Assembly (NCBI GenBank): GCA_043736515.1
Contig: JAYTCK010000021.1
Span: forward strand, 4,246 to 68,245
From: MHLP01 sp043736515
GTDB taxonomy: Bacteria > Patescibacteriota > Minisyncoccia > Phycocordibacterales > UBA6899
Direction: 5' to 3'
Length of the DNA stretch: 64,000 nt
In this document: positions 1-7,969 of the stretch, piece by piece
Layout of the letters: each line of letters starts with the position of its first letter
How positions within the stretch are numbered: position 1 is the stretch's first letter
Program-made: the position numbers and the translations under genes
Notes under the pieces: generated by a model
What the model saw: only the letters and a program-made list of their open reading frames with translations
Told to the model about the DNA's origin: nothing
The model's database searches: none

Positions 1-194
1 GTCGTTGCCCAGAGATCGGGCTCGGTCTCGGCAAGTAGAATAGCCTTCTCGCTCATTGTGCGATCTGTCCCCACAACAATGCTCGCTACTTTTTTCTCGC
101 GCATACGCAAAAGTACCTCATCCAAATCGTATTCAAAACGGGGGTCATTCACATGTGAATGGATGTCGATATAAGTAGGGGGAGACGCGAGCAT
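1..194 (-). CDS. tatD: TatD-family metal-dependent hydrolase (5' part, runs off the left edge)
   Basis: The first 64 residues are visible; the rest lies beyond the left edge. The N-terminus carries the metal-binding pattern D-I-H-S-H (residues 10-14), followed by DPRFEYD and a VASIVVGTD strand, as expected for the TIM-barrel TatD nucleases of the amidohydrolase superfamily. TatD proteins are metal-dependent 3'-5' exonucleases/DNases. The start is ATG at 192-194, one base after the stop of the upstream MazG-like gene, so it is the last visible cistron of a metG-mazG-tatD operon. A metG-tatD neighbourhood is common in bacteria. The family call is good from the N-terminal motif, but the C-terminal metal ligands cannot be checked. 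Confidence 0.85.
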   Translation of the reverse strand, partial: MLASPPTYIDIHSHVNDPRFEYDLDEVLLRMREKKVASIVVGTDRTMSEKAILLAETEPDLWAT

Positions 195-195
195 A

Positions 196-567
196 TTACT
201 TATCAAGATAATCTATGTATTCGAGGTAAAGCCCTTCCTCGAAACCTCCCCTCTTTTCTTTTTTCTTGTTGCGTATTTCGAGTACTTCAGCAAGAAGGAG
301 TCCATTGTGATACAGTATTGCGTCAATCACTTCAATCACATCTGCGATTTCTTCCTTGAGCGCAGTTTTGTCAGGATTTCCATGTGCTGCGAAAACCTCC
401 TCGGTCTCTTCGCGCAACTTATCTTTTAGGCGCTCGATAATTTCTCCTTTTGCTAAATAGCGGACTTTGTAATCGCTTGCAGTGACATGGTTTGCAACAT
501 CGTGTTTATAGATATCAATCATTTTGTCCCGTACAAGCTTGTTGTAATTTTTGCGCATAGCGAACAA
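196..567 (-). CDS. MazG-like nucleoside triphosphate pyrophosphohydrolase
   Basis: 123 residues. The opening YNKLVRDKM and the central EETEE...EEIADVIEVID helix pair are typical of the small all-alpha NTP pyrophosphatases of the MazG/phosphoribosyl-ATP pyrophosphohydrolase-like group; the acidic residues of EExxE and ExxD bind Mg2+. These enzymes hydrolyse (d)NTPs to the monophosphate and are thought to clean up non-canonical nucleotides; the substrate here is unknown. It lies 1 nt from metG upstream and 1 nt from tatD downstream, so translation is probably coupled. The start could be M1 or M4 (MRKNYNKLV); M4 places the family motif closer to the N-terminus. Confidence 0.85.
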   Translation of the reverse strand: MFAMRKNYNKLVRDKMIDIYKHDVANHVTASDYKVRYLAKGEIIERLKDKLREETEEVFAAHGNPDKTALKEEIADVIEVIDAILYHNGLLLAEVLEIRNKKKEKRGGFEEGLYLEYIDYLDK

Positions 568-568
568 A

Positions 569-2023
569 TTAGCTCAATCGATTAAACAATGGTGATTCCG
601 GCATTTTGTGCTCCACAATAAGACGCTGGATTTCTTTTGCGGTGTTTGGCAAAAATGGCTCAAGAAGGACGGAAATACGGTGTAGTCTTTCAATCATCTC
701 GATGATAAGCGCGCGTCCACGCTCTTGGTCTACTTTAATCACTTTGAATGGTGCGGTCTCTTGGATATAGGCATCGAGCTCACCCACCGCACTCATCACC
801 GCCTCGAGTGCGCGCTTGATGTCGAATGCGCCGAACGCTTCATCTATAGCATTTTGGTGCGCTAATTCATGAACAGGAATTTCCACTGCGCCATCAAGAT
901 GCGTCGTTGTCATTTTCATTATTCGGCTCGTAAGATTCCCGATACCATTCTGGAGATGCGCAGAATAACTTGCCTTGATACTTTCGAGCGTCAGGTCACC
1001 GTCTTCAAACGAAGGGATGTCGTGGAGAAGCACAAAACGCAACACGTCTTCGGGGAATGGCGTCGACGCCTTAAATGCTTCGATTACGTCGAACGGGTTG
1101 ATGACGTTTCCGAGTGATTTGGACATTTTCTGCCCACCGCTCATGATGAACCCATCGATAACAATGTGCTCTGAATAGGGGAGTTTGGCCGACATCAGCA
1201 TGGCCTGCCACATTGCGGACTGCTGACGATTGTTATCCTTGCCACAATACTGAATAACCGGCCACCACTTCGCAAAGCGCTCCGTGTCATCGGGCCAACC
1301 GATCGCAGAAATATAGTTCACCAGTGCGTCGAACCACACGTACATCACATGCTCATCGTCGCCTGGCACGGGGACTCCCCACGGCATTTTTGTCTTCAGG
1401 CGCGAAATACTGAAGTCTTCAAGTCCCCGCTCCACAAACGCCTTTGTTTCATTGAAGCGGAATGAGGGAATAACGAAGTCGGGATGCTTTTCGTAAAACT
1501 CAAGGAGGGGTTTGGTGTAATTTGAAAATTTGAAAAAATAGTTTTCCTCTTCGCGAATTTCTATCTCACGATTCGCATGAAGCGGGCAGTGCCCATCGAC
1601 TAATTCGGAATCGGTCTTCTCAAGCTCGCACCCCACGCAGTACTTTACGCGATAGAGTTTTTTATAGATATCGCCATTTGCTTCACAGCGCTTCCAGAAC
1701 TCTTGTGCAGCACGCACGTGGTGCGCATCGGTCGTGCGAATAAAATTATCTACCGAGAGATTGAGGAGTGGCGCCAGCTCGCGGAACTTTGCCGCATAGC
1801 GGTCAGTGTACGCTTGTGCATCAATTCCCTCTTTGAGAGCTGCCTCGTGTATCTTTGCTCCGTGCTCATCGGTTCCGGTATTAAAAAAAACCTCCATCCC
1901 CCTACTTCGGTGATACCGCGCAAGAGCATCCGCCCGAATAATTTCCATTGCAAAACCCACATGAGGATCTGCATTAACGTAAGGAAGAGTGGTGGTGATG
2001 TAGATGTGATTTTCTTTCGCCAT
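569..2023 (-). CDS. metG: Methionyl-tRNA synthetase
   Basis: 484-residue class I aminoacyl-tRNA synthetase that charges tRNA-Met. The HIGH-type signature appears as DPHVGF near residue 20 and the KMSKS loop as GGQKMSKSLGN near residue 300. A zinc knuckle (CVGCE...DGHCPLH) sits in the connective peptide around residues 128-148. The C-terminal alpha-helical anticodon domain is present and there is no appended EMAP/Trbp111-like tRNA-binding domain, so this is the short single-knuckle form. It is the first gene of an apparent three-gene operon with the pyrophosphatase and tatD. The upstream 160 bp contain a 7-bp inverted repeat (TCCAACG 2051-2057 / CGTTGGA 2098-2104) of unknown meaning. Confidence 0.96.
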   Translation of the reverse strand: MAKENHIYITTTLPYVNADPHVGFAMEIIRADALARYHRSRGMEVFFNTGTDEHGAKIHEAALKEGIDAQAYTDRYAAKFRELAPLLNLSVDNFIRTTDAHHVRAAQEFWKRCEANGDIYKKLYRVKYCVGCELEKTDSELVDGHCPLHANREIEIREEENYFFKFSNYTKPLLEFYEKHPDFVIPSFRFNETKAFVERGLEDFSISRLKTKMPWGVPVPGDDEHVMYVWFDALVNYISAIGWPDDTERFAKWWPVIQYCGKDNNRQQSAMWQAMLMSAKLPYSEHIVIDGFIMSGGQKMSKSLGNVINPFDVIEAFKASTPFPEDVLRFVLLHDIPSFEDGDLTLESIKASYSAHLQNGIGNLTSRIMKMTTTHLDGAVEIPVHELAHQNAIDEAFGAFDIKRALEAVMSAVGELDAYIQETAPFKVIKVDQERGRALIIEMIERLHRISVLLEPFLPNTAKEIQRLIVEHKMPESPLFNRLS

Positions 2024-2185
2024 ATAATAGCAATCTATATTCTAAACAATTCCAACGCAACTAAGGCTCTATTTTGGGATGCAATTCAAATTTTTTACGT
2101 TGGAGGTGTTCGAGAAGCTGTATGAGTGATACTGCTTCCGAACCTTCCAACGGTAAAAAATTTGAAGGGCGCCCAAAAAATGGCC

Positions 2186-3280
2186 TTAGTCCTCGAAGAT
2201 TTTTTTCTCGCGTGCCACATCATTCAAAAACTCCATAAGTATCGCCGTCACCGGAACAGCAATCAATATACCGAGGAATCCTGCCATTTTAGCACCGATA
2301 ACAAGCGCAAGGATAACCAATACGGGAGGAATGCCGATCACCTTGCGCACCACAAGAGGATAGATTAAATGACTTTCAAATTGCTGAATGATGAAATAAA
2401 ACACTCCGACAATAAGCGCAGCGGTGAGCCCAGGATCGGCGACACGGATACCGTCAGTGAATGCAACGGCAACTGCGGGCACAGCAGCGAGAATCGGGCC
2501 AAACACCGGAATAAGCTCAAATATCATAATGAGCACGGCAAGAAAGAGTGCGGACGGTACTCCCATGATGGTGAGCCCAAGATACGTGAGTACGCCCACA
2601 AGAACGCCGAGCAGGACTTGACCCTGAAACCAAAGTCCTATTTTTGCTTGAGAACGTTTCCAGAGATCAACAATGTACCCACGTGATTTTACTGGAGAAA
2701 TAAGCCGCAAAAAATGTTCTACTCCGCGCTCCTGGGCGGAAAGATAAAAAGAAAGCACCACGATAAGCACAAAGGAAAGAAATCCTCCAAAAAATGCACT
2801 CGCAGACTGTATCACACCCCCCCGTTCGATCCCATTTTTGAATAAATCAACAACATTCGCACTCTCGGAGAGACCTCGTTCCATACCTGTAGCTGGGGTA
2901 ATAGTGTGAACCACATCGCCGTCAGCACTTTCTGCAAGCGGATTCCACAGGCTTGAAATATCAATATATGTGGGGAGGGCGCGTGCCATTTGTGATACAT
3001 CCGCTAAGATAGCGGGGACAAAGAAGTATACGAGGCAAAGCAGTGATGCTCCGCCCGTGGTGTAGATAAGAACGAGTGCAAGTAAGCGCGGAATATTTCT
3101 TTGGGCAAAAAATCTGACGAGCGGCTCGATTGCGGAGGCAAGGATCACCGCAGTAAGTACGACAACAAGAATATCCCGCAGGAACCAGGCAAGTGCAAAA
3201 AACCCAAGAATAAAAACTATCCGGACTACAGTTTCGGAAGAAACGGAAATCTCCAATTCTGCTGGCTCGCCTTTGCTCAT
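2186..3280 (-). CDS. AI-2E family transporter (PerM/YdiK-like membrane protein)
   Basis: 364 residues. Two N-terminal transmembrane segments (about 18-50) and another pair (about 62-85) are followed by an extracytoplasmic loop, then a cluster of hydrophobic helices in the C-terminal half. The signatures GxVLLGVLVGVLTYLGL, FELIPVFGPILAAVPA and HLIYPLVVRKVIGIPP are hallmarks of the AI-2E/UPF0118 family (PF01594). Family members are proposed exporters or Na+/H+ antiporters; the substrate cannot be inferred. It ends in a charged cytoplasmic tail (REKKIFED). It sits alone between metG and the M16 peptidase on the same strand. Confidence 0.9.
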   Translation of the reverse strand: MSKGEPAELEISVSSETVVRIVFILGFFALAWFLRDILVVVLTAVILASAIEPLVRFFAQRNIPRLLALVLIYTTGGASLLCLVYFFVPAILADVSQMARALPTYIDISSLWNPLAESADGDVVHTITPATGMERGLSESANVVDLFKNGIERGGVIQSASAFFGGFLSFVLIVVLSFYLSAQERGVEHFLRLISPVKSRGYIVDLWKRSQAKIGLWFQGQVLLGVLVGVLTYLGLTIMGVPSALFLAVLIMIFELIPVFGPILAAVPAVAVAFTDGIRVADPGLTAALIVGVFYFIIQQFESHLIYPLVVRKVIGIPPVLVILALVIGAKMAGFLGILIAVPVTAILMEFLNDVAREKKIFED

Positions 3281-3330
3281 TCACCCCATAATACCACGGA
3301 GAGCCGGGCGTGTCAGTATGACGATATGCC

Positions 3331-4599
3331 TCAAACTTTTAATAATTTGAGAAACTTCTCTTTATTCTTCCAGGGTCCGATCATCGCCAAGTTAAGTTTT
3401 TCGGTGACAAAAATTTCACGGGCTACTTTTTGAAGGTCCTTGGCAGTTATTGCGTTTATCTTACCGATGATCTCTTTGGGGGTCACAGTCTTTTTTCGCA
3501 ATATATATTGAATACCATAAAACTCGGAAAGTTCGTCGGAAGACTCGAGGCCCAACACAAGTCGCCCGGCGATCATATCTTTGGTTTTTTTGAGCTCGAT
3601 TTCGGGGACTAAATCAGTCTTGAGCCGTTTAAATTCCGCAAGAATAGCGGACACTGCTTCAGCGGCGCGCTCATTCACCACGCCCGCAGATGCAGCAAAA
3701 ACACCGTGATCGGTAAATGCGTCGTTGGCAGCGCGCACATAGTATCCAAGTCCCATTTCAGTACGCACTTTTTGAAAAAGTCTTGAGCTCATTCCGGACC
3801 CAAGCACACCCGCCAAAAGCACGAGTGCGTAATGATACTTGTGTCCGAGCGGAAAGCTACGCACCCCAAGCACTAAATGTGTTTGGTCAGACTCTTTAAA
3901 GTTCAAGAGTAGAGCGGGCTTGTTTTGGCGATCATCAACCTTCACCTTATTTTTCTTTTTTCGTTTCGGTTGATCACAAAACTGCTTTGCTATAAGTGCT
4001 TCAATTTTTTTGGTATTGAACTTTCCCGCGACAACTACCGTTGTTGCATTAGGCATATAATGCATTGCGCGGTATGCAAGAAAATCTTCACGGATAAATG
4101 TCGTTACGAGTTCCTTTGGTCCAGCAATTTCTTGACCGGCAGGTTGGTCCCCGTAGAGCAGTTTCATAAAAATATCACTCACCTTACGCATGGGCATGTC
4201 TTCGTACATATTGATCTCCCCCACAATCGCACCCTTTTCCTGTTCTATATCCTCTTGTCTAAAAAGAGAGTTGCAGTAAATATCACCGAGAACGTCGAGG
4301 GCTTTTGGTAAATACGGAGCAGCAACTTTTGCATAATAGCCCGTATATTCATGGCCAGTAAAAGCATTTGATTCAGCGCCCAAACTATCGAACTCTTGTG
4401 CGATGATGCTTTGATTTGGACGATTGGTGGTCCCCTTAAAACACATATGCTCAAGAAAGTGGGAGATGCCGCTTCTGTTTTTGGTTTCGTACTTAGATCC
4501 TGTCTCCACAAGCACAAGGGCTGTTGCGGTATGCTGGTCTTTCATCGGGATAAGCAGTATCGAAAGTCCGTTTGTTAATTTTTTTATGGTTGGCTTCAT
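3331..4599 (-). CDS. M16 family zinc peptidase (insulinase / processing peptidase-like)
   Basis: 422 residues, a typical length for one bacterial M16B subunit. The inverted zinc motif HxxEH is HFLEH at residues 47-51, and the downstream glutamate ligand lies in EQEKGAIVGEI (residues 119-129), about 76 residues later. The C-terminal half carries the expected LGxGMSSRLFQKVRxExGLxYYVxA signature. All catalytic residues are present, so this looks like an active subunit rather than the inactive partner. Bacterial homologues degrade peptides or misfolded proteins; no partner subunit is adjacent. A short spacer (33 nt) separates it from the upstream MFS gene. Confidence 0.93.
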   Translation of the reverse strand: MKPTIKKLTNGLSILLIPMKDQHTATALVLVETGSKYETKNRSGISHFLEHMCFKGTTNRPNQSIIAQEFDSLGAESNAFTGHEYTGYYAKVAAPYLPKALDVLGDIYCNSLFRQEDIEQEKGAIVGEINMYEDMPMRKVSDIFMKLLYGDQPAGQEIAGPKELVTTFIREDFLAYRAMHYMPNATTVVVAGKFNTKKIEALIAKQFCDQPKRKKKNKVKVDDRQNKPALLLNFKESDQTHLVLGVRSFPLGHKYHYALVLLAGVLGSGMSSRLFQKVRTEMGLGYYVRAANDAFTDHGVFAASAGVVNERAAEAVSAILAEFKRLKTDLVPEIELKKTKDMIAGRLVLGLESSDELSEFYGIQYILRKKTVTPKEIIGKINAITAKDLQKVAREIFVTEKLNLAMIGPWKNKEKFLKLLKV

Positions 4600-4632
4600 G
4601 AAAAATGATTATAGCACAACATTACTGCTGAG

Positions 4633-5847
4633 CTATTTTTTATAGAGGAGTAAGGCTCCTGGGTACAAAAGTGCCGTTGCAAGTGCCGAAAGAACAAGCC
4701 CAAGGCGCACCGCGTTTTCCCCTTCCCCAACCAAACTGACGAGTAGAGCAAGGATGAGTAGCGACAGAACCCGCCACACCCCAAATGCCGCGTCACGCAG
4801 GATCATTGTTGGAAAAAAATCTCTCCCTTTTATTCCGAGTGTCTCCATGGTCTCAAGGTCTATCACGTGAGATGAAACGCGAAGGAGGGGTTTGAGCACT
4901 ACAGAAAAAAGAGTAAAAAGAATGAATACGATAAACTCAAAACGCACCGCAAGCATGAGTGTAATGAGGGCTGTTGCCATTGCGGTGACAAAAAGAAATC
5001 GTAACCGATTGCCGCTATGGCGATGACGTGAGAGCGCGAGAAGTGCAACTGCTGAGATGACGGCAAAAGCCGTATGGAAAAGACCAACCTGTGTTTCACT
5101 ACCAAGAAACAGGATTGCCGCAATCGGGAGCACAATTCGACTGAAAGCAAACTGTGCTGAAGCTGAAAAAAGATACAACTGCCCCCTCAGATTTTTACGA
5201 TCATGGAAAAAATGGTGTACGTCCGCGCGATCAATCGGTAAAGGCCTATACGTGCGAATATGTCGAAACAGCGGAATCCCTGCGAGATACAGAAGCGGTG
5301 AGATTGCGAACAAAAGCGCGTAGCTACCTAAATGAAAAAAATCACGCGAAAGATAAAAAAGTAGTGTTGCAACTGCTGGAGCGGTAAGGTCAATTACCTG
5401 ATCGCCCGCGGAGAGCACAGAGGAGTAATAATCACGCTCATGATCCTTTGTCTCCGTAAGTTCGAATGTGTGGAGTGTGACCCAATAGAGTCCCAACCCA
5501 AAACCATTCCAAAAAGAAAAGTAGAGCGCATCATGCTTCGTGACATCCCCATAGAGAAAAAGAAAACTGAAGCAGAGGCTGATAAACGCCCACATATATC
5601 CCCATTTCATGTTCACACGCCACTGTGCCATAAGAGCGCCGATTAGGCTGAAGCCCAGTGCGCATCCGATAAAATAAACGGCGACAGTGACAATGTTGAA
5701 TGACACGCTGTGAAATCGCTGATAGAGAAAGATCTGCACAAACATGCCGGTCATCGCCCCCACAAAACTGTATACCCAGTGTAAATACAGCATTGCCCGA
5801 ACAGGGGTGCGGAGGTCGCTGAATTGACGGAGTGCGGTTTTAAGCAT
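4633..5847 (-). CDS. Major facilitator superfamily permease
   Basis: 404 residues with about 11-12 hydrophobic segments and no large soluble domain. The first helix (LHWVYSFVGAMTGMFVQIF), the basic loop after helix 2 and the break in the middle (around residues 195-215, FRHIRTYRPLPIDRADVHH) fit the 6+6 MFS plan. No family-specific motif was recognised, so the transported compound is unknown. It is followed closely by the M16 peptidase and preceded by a P-loop kinase, all on the minus strand. Confidence 0.75.
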   Translation of the reverse strand: MLKTALRQFSDLRTPVRAMLYLHWVYSFVGAMTGMFVQIFLYQRFHSVSFNIVTVAVYFIGCALGFSLIGALMAQWRVNMKWGYMWAFISLCFSFLFLYGDVTKHDALYFSFWNGFGLGLYWVTLHTFELTETKDHERDYYSSVLSAGDQVIDLTAPAVATLLFYLSRDFFHLGSYALLFAISPLLYLAGIPLFRHIRTYRPLPIDRADVHHFFHDRKNLRGQLYLFSASAQFAFSRIVLPIAAILFLGSETQVGLFHTAFAVISAVALLALSRHRHSGNRLRFLFVTAMATALITLMLAVRFEFIVFILFTLFSVVLKPLLRVSSHVIDLETMETLGIKGRDFFPTMILRDAAFGVWRVLSLLILALLVSLVGEGENAVRLGLVLSALATALLYPGALLLYKK

Positions 5848-5874
5848 GTTTCCATACTAACACACGCACATTTT

Positions 5875-6456
5875 CTACCGTAGAGATAGGTGTGGGCGTA
5901 CGAATGCAACTGCTCCCTCGAGATTCTCTTCAATACTACCACTTACATCCAAGAGATGTACGGGGCGCAAGTCTTTGTATGCGGAATGAAATTTGATGAA
6001 CTCACTCATGACACTTTGCAAAAAATCGATATCGTATTCATTCCACTCTGCTGCGCTTGTGCGATTGCGTGCTTTTATTCGCGCAGTGACCGTCTCAATG
6101 GGGGCATCAATGATAATGTGCACATCGGGAAGTTGCTTGGGAAGATGGTCGTACACGGAGCGGAAAATATTACGCGCGTGCTCATCGAGGAGCACATTGG
6201 CGTACGCCGAAATATCTGCCCAGCCTCTATCGCTGACATAAATCTTTTTGGGGTCTTTCATTTGTGCTTCCTTCAGTATCATCTGTCGCACAAACCAGAG
6301 CTCGGAGAGCAGTGCATTGCCATTAACCCCAAGTGGCGGAGGCGGTATGGCTTCATCGATAGACTCTGTGAGATGCACTGCGCCAAGTTCCTCTGCGAGG
6401 CGCTTTGCGAGCGTTGTCTTCCCTATGCCATGTGCTCCCGAGAGGACGATATACAT
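5875..6456 (-). CDS. Deoxynucleoside kinase-like P-loop ATPase
   Basis: 193 residues. The Walker A loop is GAHGIGKTT at residues 7-15. A DR-type motif occurs in YVSDRGWADISAYAN and an arginine-rich lid-like segment in RIKARNR, the layout of small nucleoside/nucleotide kinases (AAA_28 or dNK-like clans). A plausible role is phosphorylation of a deoxynucleoside in salvage, but the substrate is not evident. It lies downstream of glyS after a hairpin, with a 27-nt gap to the MFS gene. It is a different subfamily from the paralogous pair at 14.4 and 19.4 kb. Confidence 0.7.
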   Translation of the reverse strand: MYIVLSGAHGIGKTTLAKRLAEELGAVHLTESIDEAIPPPPLGVNGNALLSELWFVRQMILKEAQMKDPKKIYVSDRGWADISAYANVLLDEHARNIFRSVYDHLPKQLPDVHIIIDAPIETVTARIKARNRTSAAEWNEYDIDFLQSVMSEFIKFHSAYKDLRPVHLLDVSGSIEENLEGAVAFVRPHLSLR

Positions 6457-6469
6457 GCATTCATTTTAT

Positions 6470-6506
6470 CACAAACGATCCGAACCTGAAGCTTGGGTCG
6501 TTTGTG
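6470..6506 (-). terminator. Hairpin downstream of glyS
   Basis: An inverted repeat with arms CACAAACGA (6470-6478) and TCGTTTGTG (6498-6506), extended by a CC/GG pair, lies between the glyS stop and the next gene. On the minus strand it is followed by ATAAAA rather than a clean T-run, so it may be a weak terminator or an RNA 3'-end stabiliser. Confidence 0.45.
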
Positions 6507-6514
6507 AGGTCTGA

Positions 6515-7837
6515 CTAAGAGAGGCGGGAAATGAGATTGGAAACCAAGACACGCTCTTGTGTGCCCGTGTCACGATTGCGGAGCGTTACCGTGTCGAGTA
6601 GATCTGGGTTTTCACCGAGCGTGTCGAAGTCGATGGTGACACACCACGGGGTTCCTATTTCATCTTGCCTGCGATAGCGCTTGCCGATATTGCCGTTATC
6701 ATCAAAAAGAACATTTCCCATTTCTTTTTTAAGTATCGCAAACACTTCACGTGCTTTTGCGACAAGTTCAGGTTTATTTTTCAGGAGCGGGAATACTGCT
6801 ACGCGTACGGGTGCAATGTTTGGCTTAAATTTTAAATACACGCGCTTTTCACCACCCATTTCATCTTCGGTGTATGCCTCAGCCAGTATTGCAAGCATGG
6901 TGCGCCCGATACCGAGCGACGGCTCGATCACGTGCGGAAGAAATTTTTCTTTTTGCTCTTCGTCAAAATATTCAAGGTTTACTTTACTCCCTTCTTGATG
7001 GCTCTTGAGGTCAAAATCAGTGCGGTACGCAAGACCCCACAATTCTTTTCTTCCCATGGGAAAATCATATTCGAAATCTATAGTACGTTTAGAGTAGTGC
7101 GCAAGATCTTCACCTTCTACCTCAAGCTCGTGAAGCTTTTCTTTAGAAAGACCGATCGCTTCACTAAATTTCCACATTTCATTACGCCAGTGTTCAAAAT
7201 ACTCACTCCAGGTGCCGGGACGGACAAAGTATTCTACCTCCATCATCTCAAGTTCGCGTACACGGAAAATAAAATCTCGGGGCGCAATCTCATTTCTAAA
7301 TGCTTTGCCGATTTGCGCGAGACCAAAGGGTAGCTTGGGGTGGAAAGTGTCGACAACGTTTTTGTAATTCACAAACATGCCTCCCGCTGTTTCCGGGCGG
7401 AGGTAGACAATACTGCCCGCATCCTCCATTGCACCTACCTGTGTTTTGAACATCATGTTGAACTGTCGCTCTTCGCCGAGTGCTCCTCCACATTCAGGAC
7501 ATTTCATTTTGTTCTCGAGGTGATCTGCACGAAAGCGCTTTTTGCATTTTGTGCATTCCACAAGCGGGTCGGAAAAGCCACCAACGTGACCTGATGAAAC
7601 CCATGCCTGCGAATTCATGAGTATTGCCGCATCAATGCCGTACATATCTTCGCGATCGTCTACAAACATCTTCCACCAAAGATTTTCAATGTTTTTCTTA
7701 AGTGTTACCCCAAGCGGACCGTAGTCCCACGTCCCCGCAAGGCCGCCATAAATTTCGGAGCCTTGAAAGACAAAGCCGCGGCGCTTGCACAGCGAAATGA
7801 TTGCTTCCATTTTTTCGTTTACGTTCTCCTTCGCCAT
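6515..7837 (-). CDS. glyS: Glycyl-tRNA synthetase (single-chain, alpha2 type)
   Basis: 440-residue class II synthetase that charges tRNA-Gly. The opening ISLCKRRGFVFQGSEIYGG and the WDYGPLG segment define the homodimeric eukaryote/archaeon/Gram-positive-like type, unlike the alpha2beta2 GlyQ/GlyS of proteobacteria. Motif 2 (FRNEIAPRDFIFRVRELEMME) and motif 3 (EPSLGIGRTMLAIL) are intact, and the C-terminal anticodon-binding domain (APVRVAVFPLL...) completes the protein. A CxxC...CxxC zinc ribbon (CTKCKKRF...CPECGG) lies near residues 95-120. The 130-nt leader upstream contains one copy of a structured repeat (7881-7956), which might be regulatory. Confidence 0.96.
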   Translation of the reverse strand: MAKENVNEKMEAIISLCKRRGFVFQGSEIYGGLAGTWDYGPLGVTLKKNIENLWWKMFVDDREDMYGIDAAILMNSQAWVSSGHVGGFSDPLVECTKCKKRFRADHLENKMKCPECGGALGEERQFNMMFKTQVGAMEDAGSIVYLRPETAGGMFVNYKNVVDTFHPKLPFGLAQIGKAFRNEIAPRDFIFRVRELEMMEVEYFVRPGTWSEYFEHWRNEMWKFSEAIGLSKEKLHELEVEGEDLAHYSKRTIDFEYDFPMGRKELWGLAYRTDFDLKSHQEGSKVNLEYFDEEQKEKFLPHVIEPSLGIGRTMLAILAEAYTEDEMGGEKRVYLKFKPNIAPVRVAVFPLLKNKPELVAKAREVFAILKKEMGNVLFDDNGNIGKRYRRQDEIGTPWCVTIDFDTLGENPDLLDTVTLRNRDTGTQERVLVSNLISRLS

Positions 7838-7880
7838 AGTTTTCTTATGCTACACGGATTTCTCGGAATCTGCAAAAACA

Positions 7881-7956
7881 GCTATTAGTCTAAACGGATG
7901 CCCCATCATGATTAGAGATGGGGCTTCCTGGATGGCATCATCAGAATGATCCGTTT
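7881..7956. repeat. Structured intergenic repeat, copy A (REP-like, two hairpins)
   Basis: This stretch between the 635-residue surface protein and glyS shares about 70 nt with 21111-21182 (copy B, opposite strand). Copy A has a GC-rich hairpin, GCCCCATC (7900-7907) / GATGGGGC (7917-7924), and a second hairpin, ATCAT-CAGA-ATGAT (7937-7950). Both are enclosed by an outer stem, AAACGGAT (7892-7899) / ATCCGTTT (7949-7956), that competes with the base of the second hairpin. Hairpin loops and lengths differ between copies while stems and flanks are kept, which suggests selection on RNA structure. On the minus strand it lies in the glyS leader. Function unknown. Confidence 0.65.
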
Positions 7957-7969
7957 GAACTTAGAGAAC

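Noticed and set aside
2122..2238. A 38-codon plus-strand ORF with GGAGGT upstream
   Set aside because: The RBS spacing is about 14 nt, the ORF overlaps the end of the AI-2E gene and no terminator or conservation evidence supports it.
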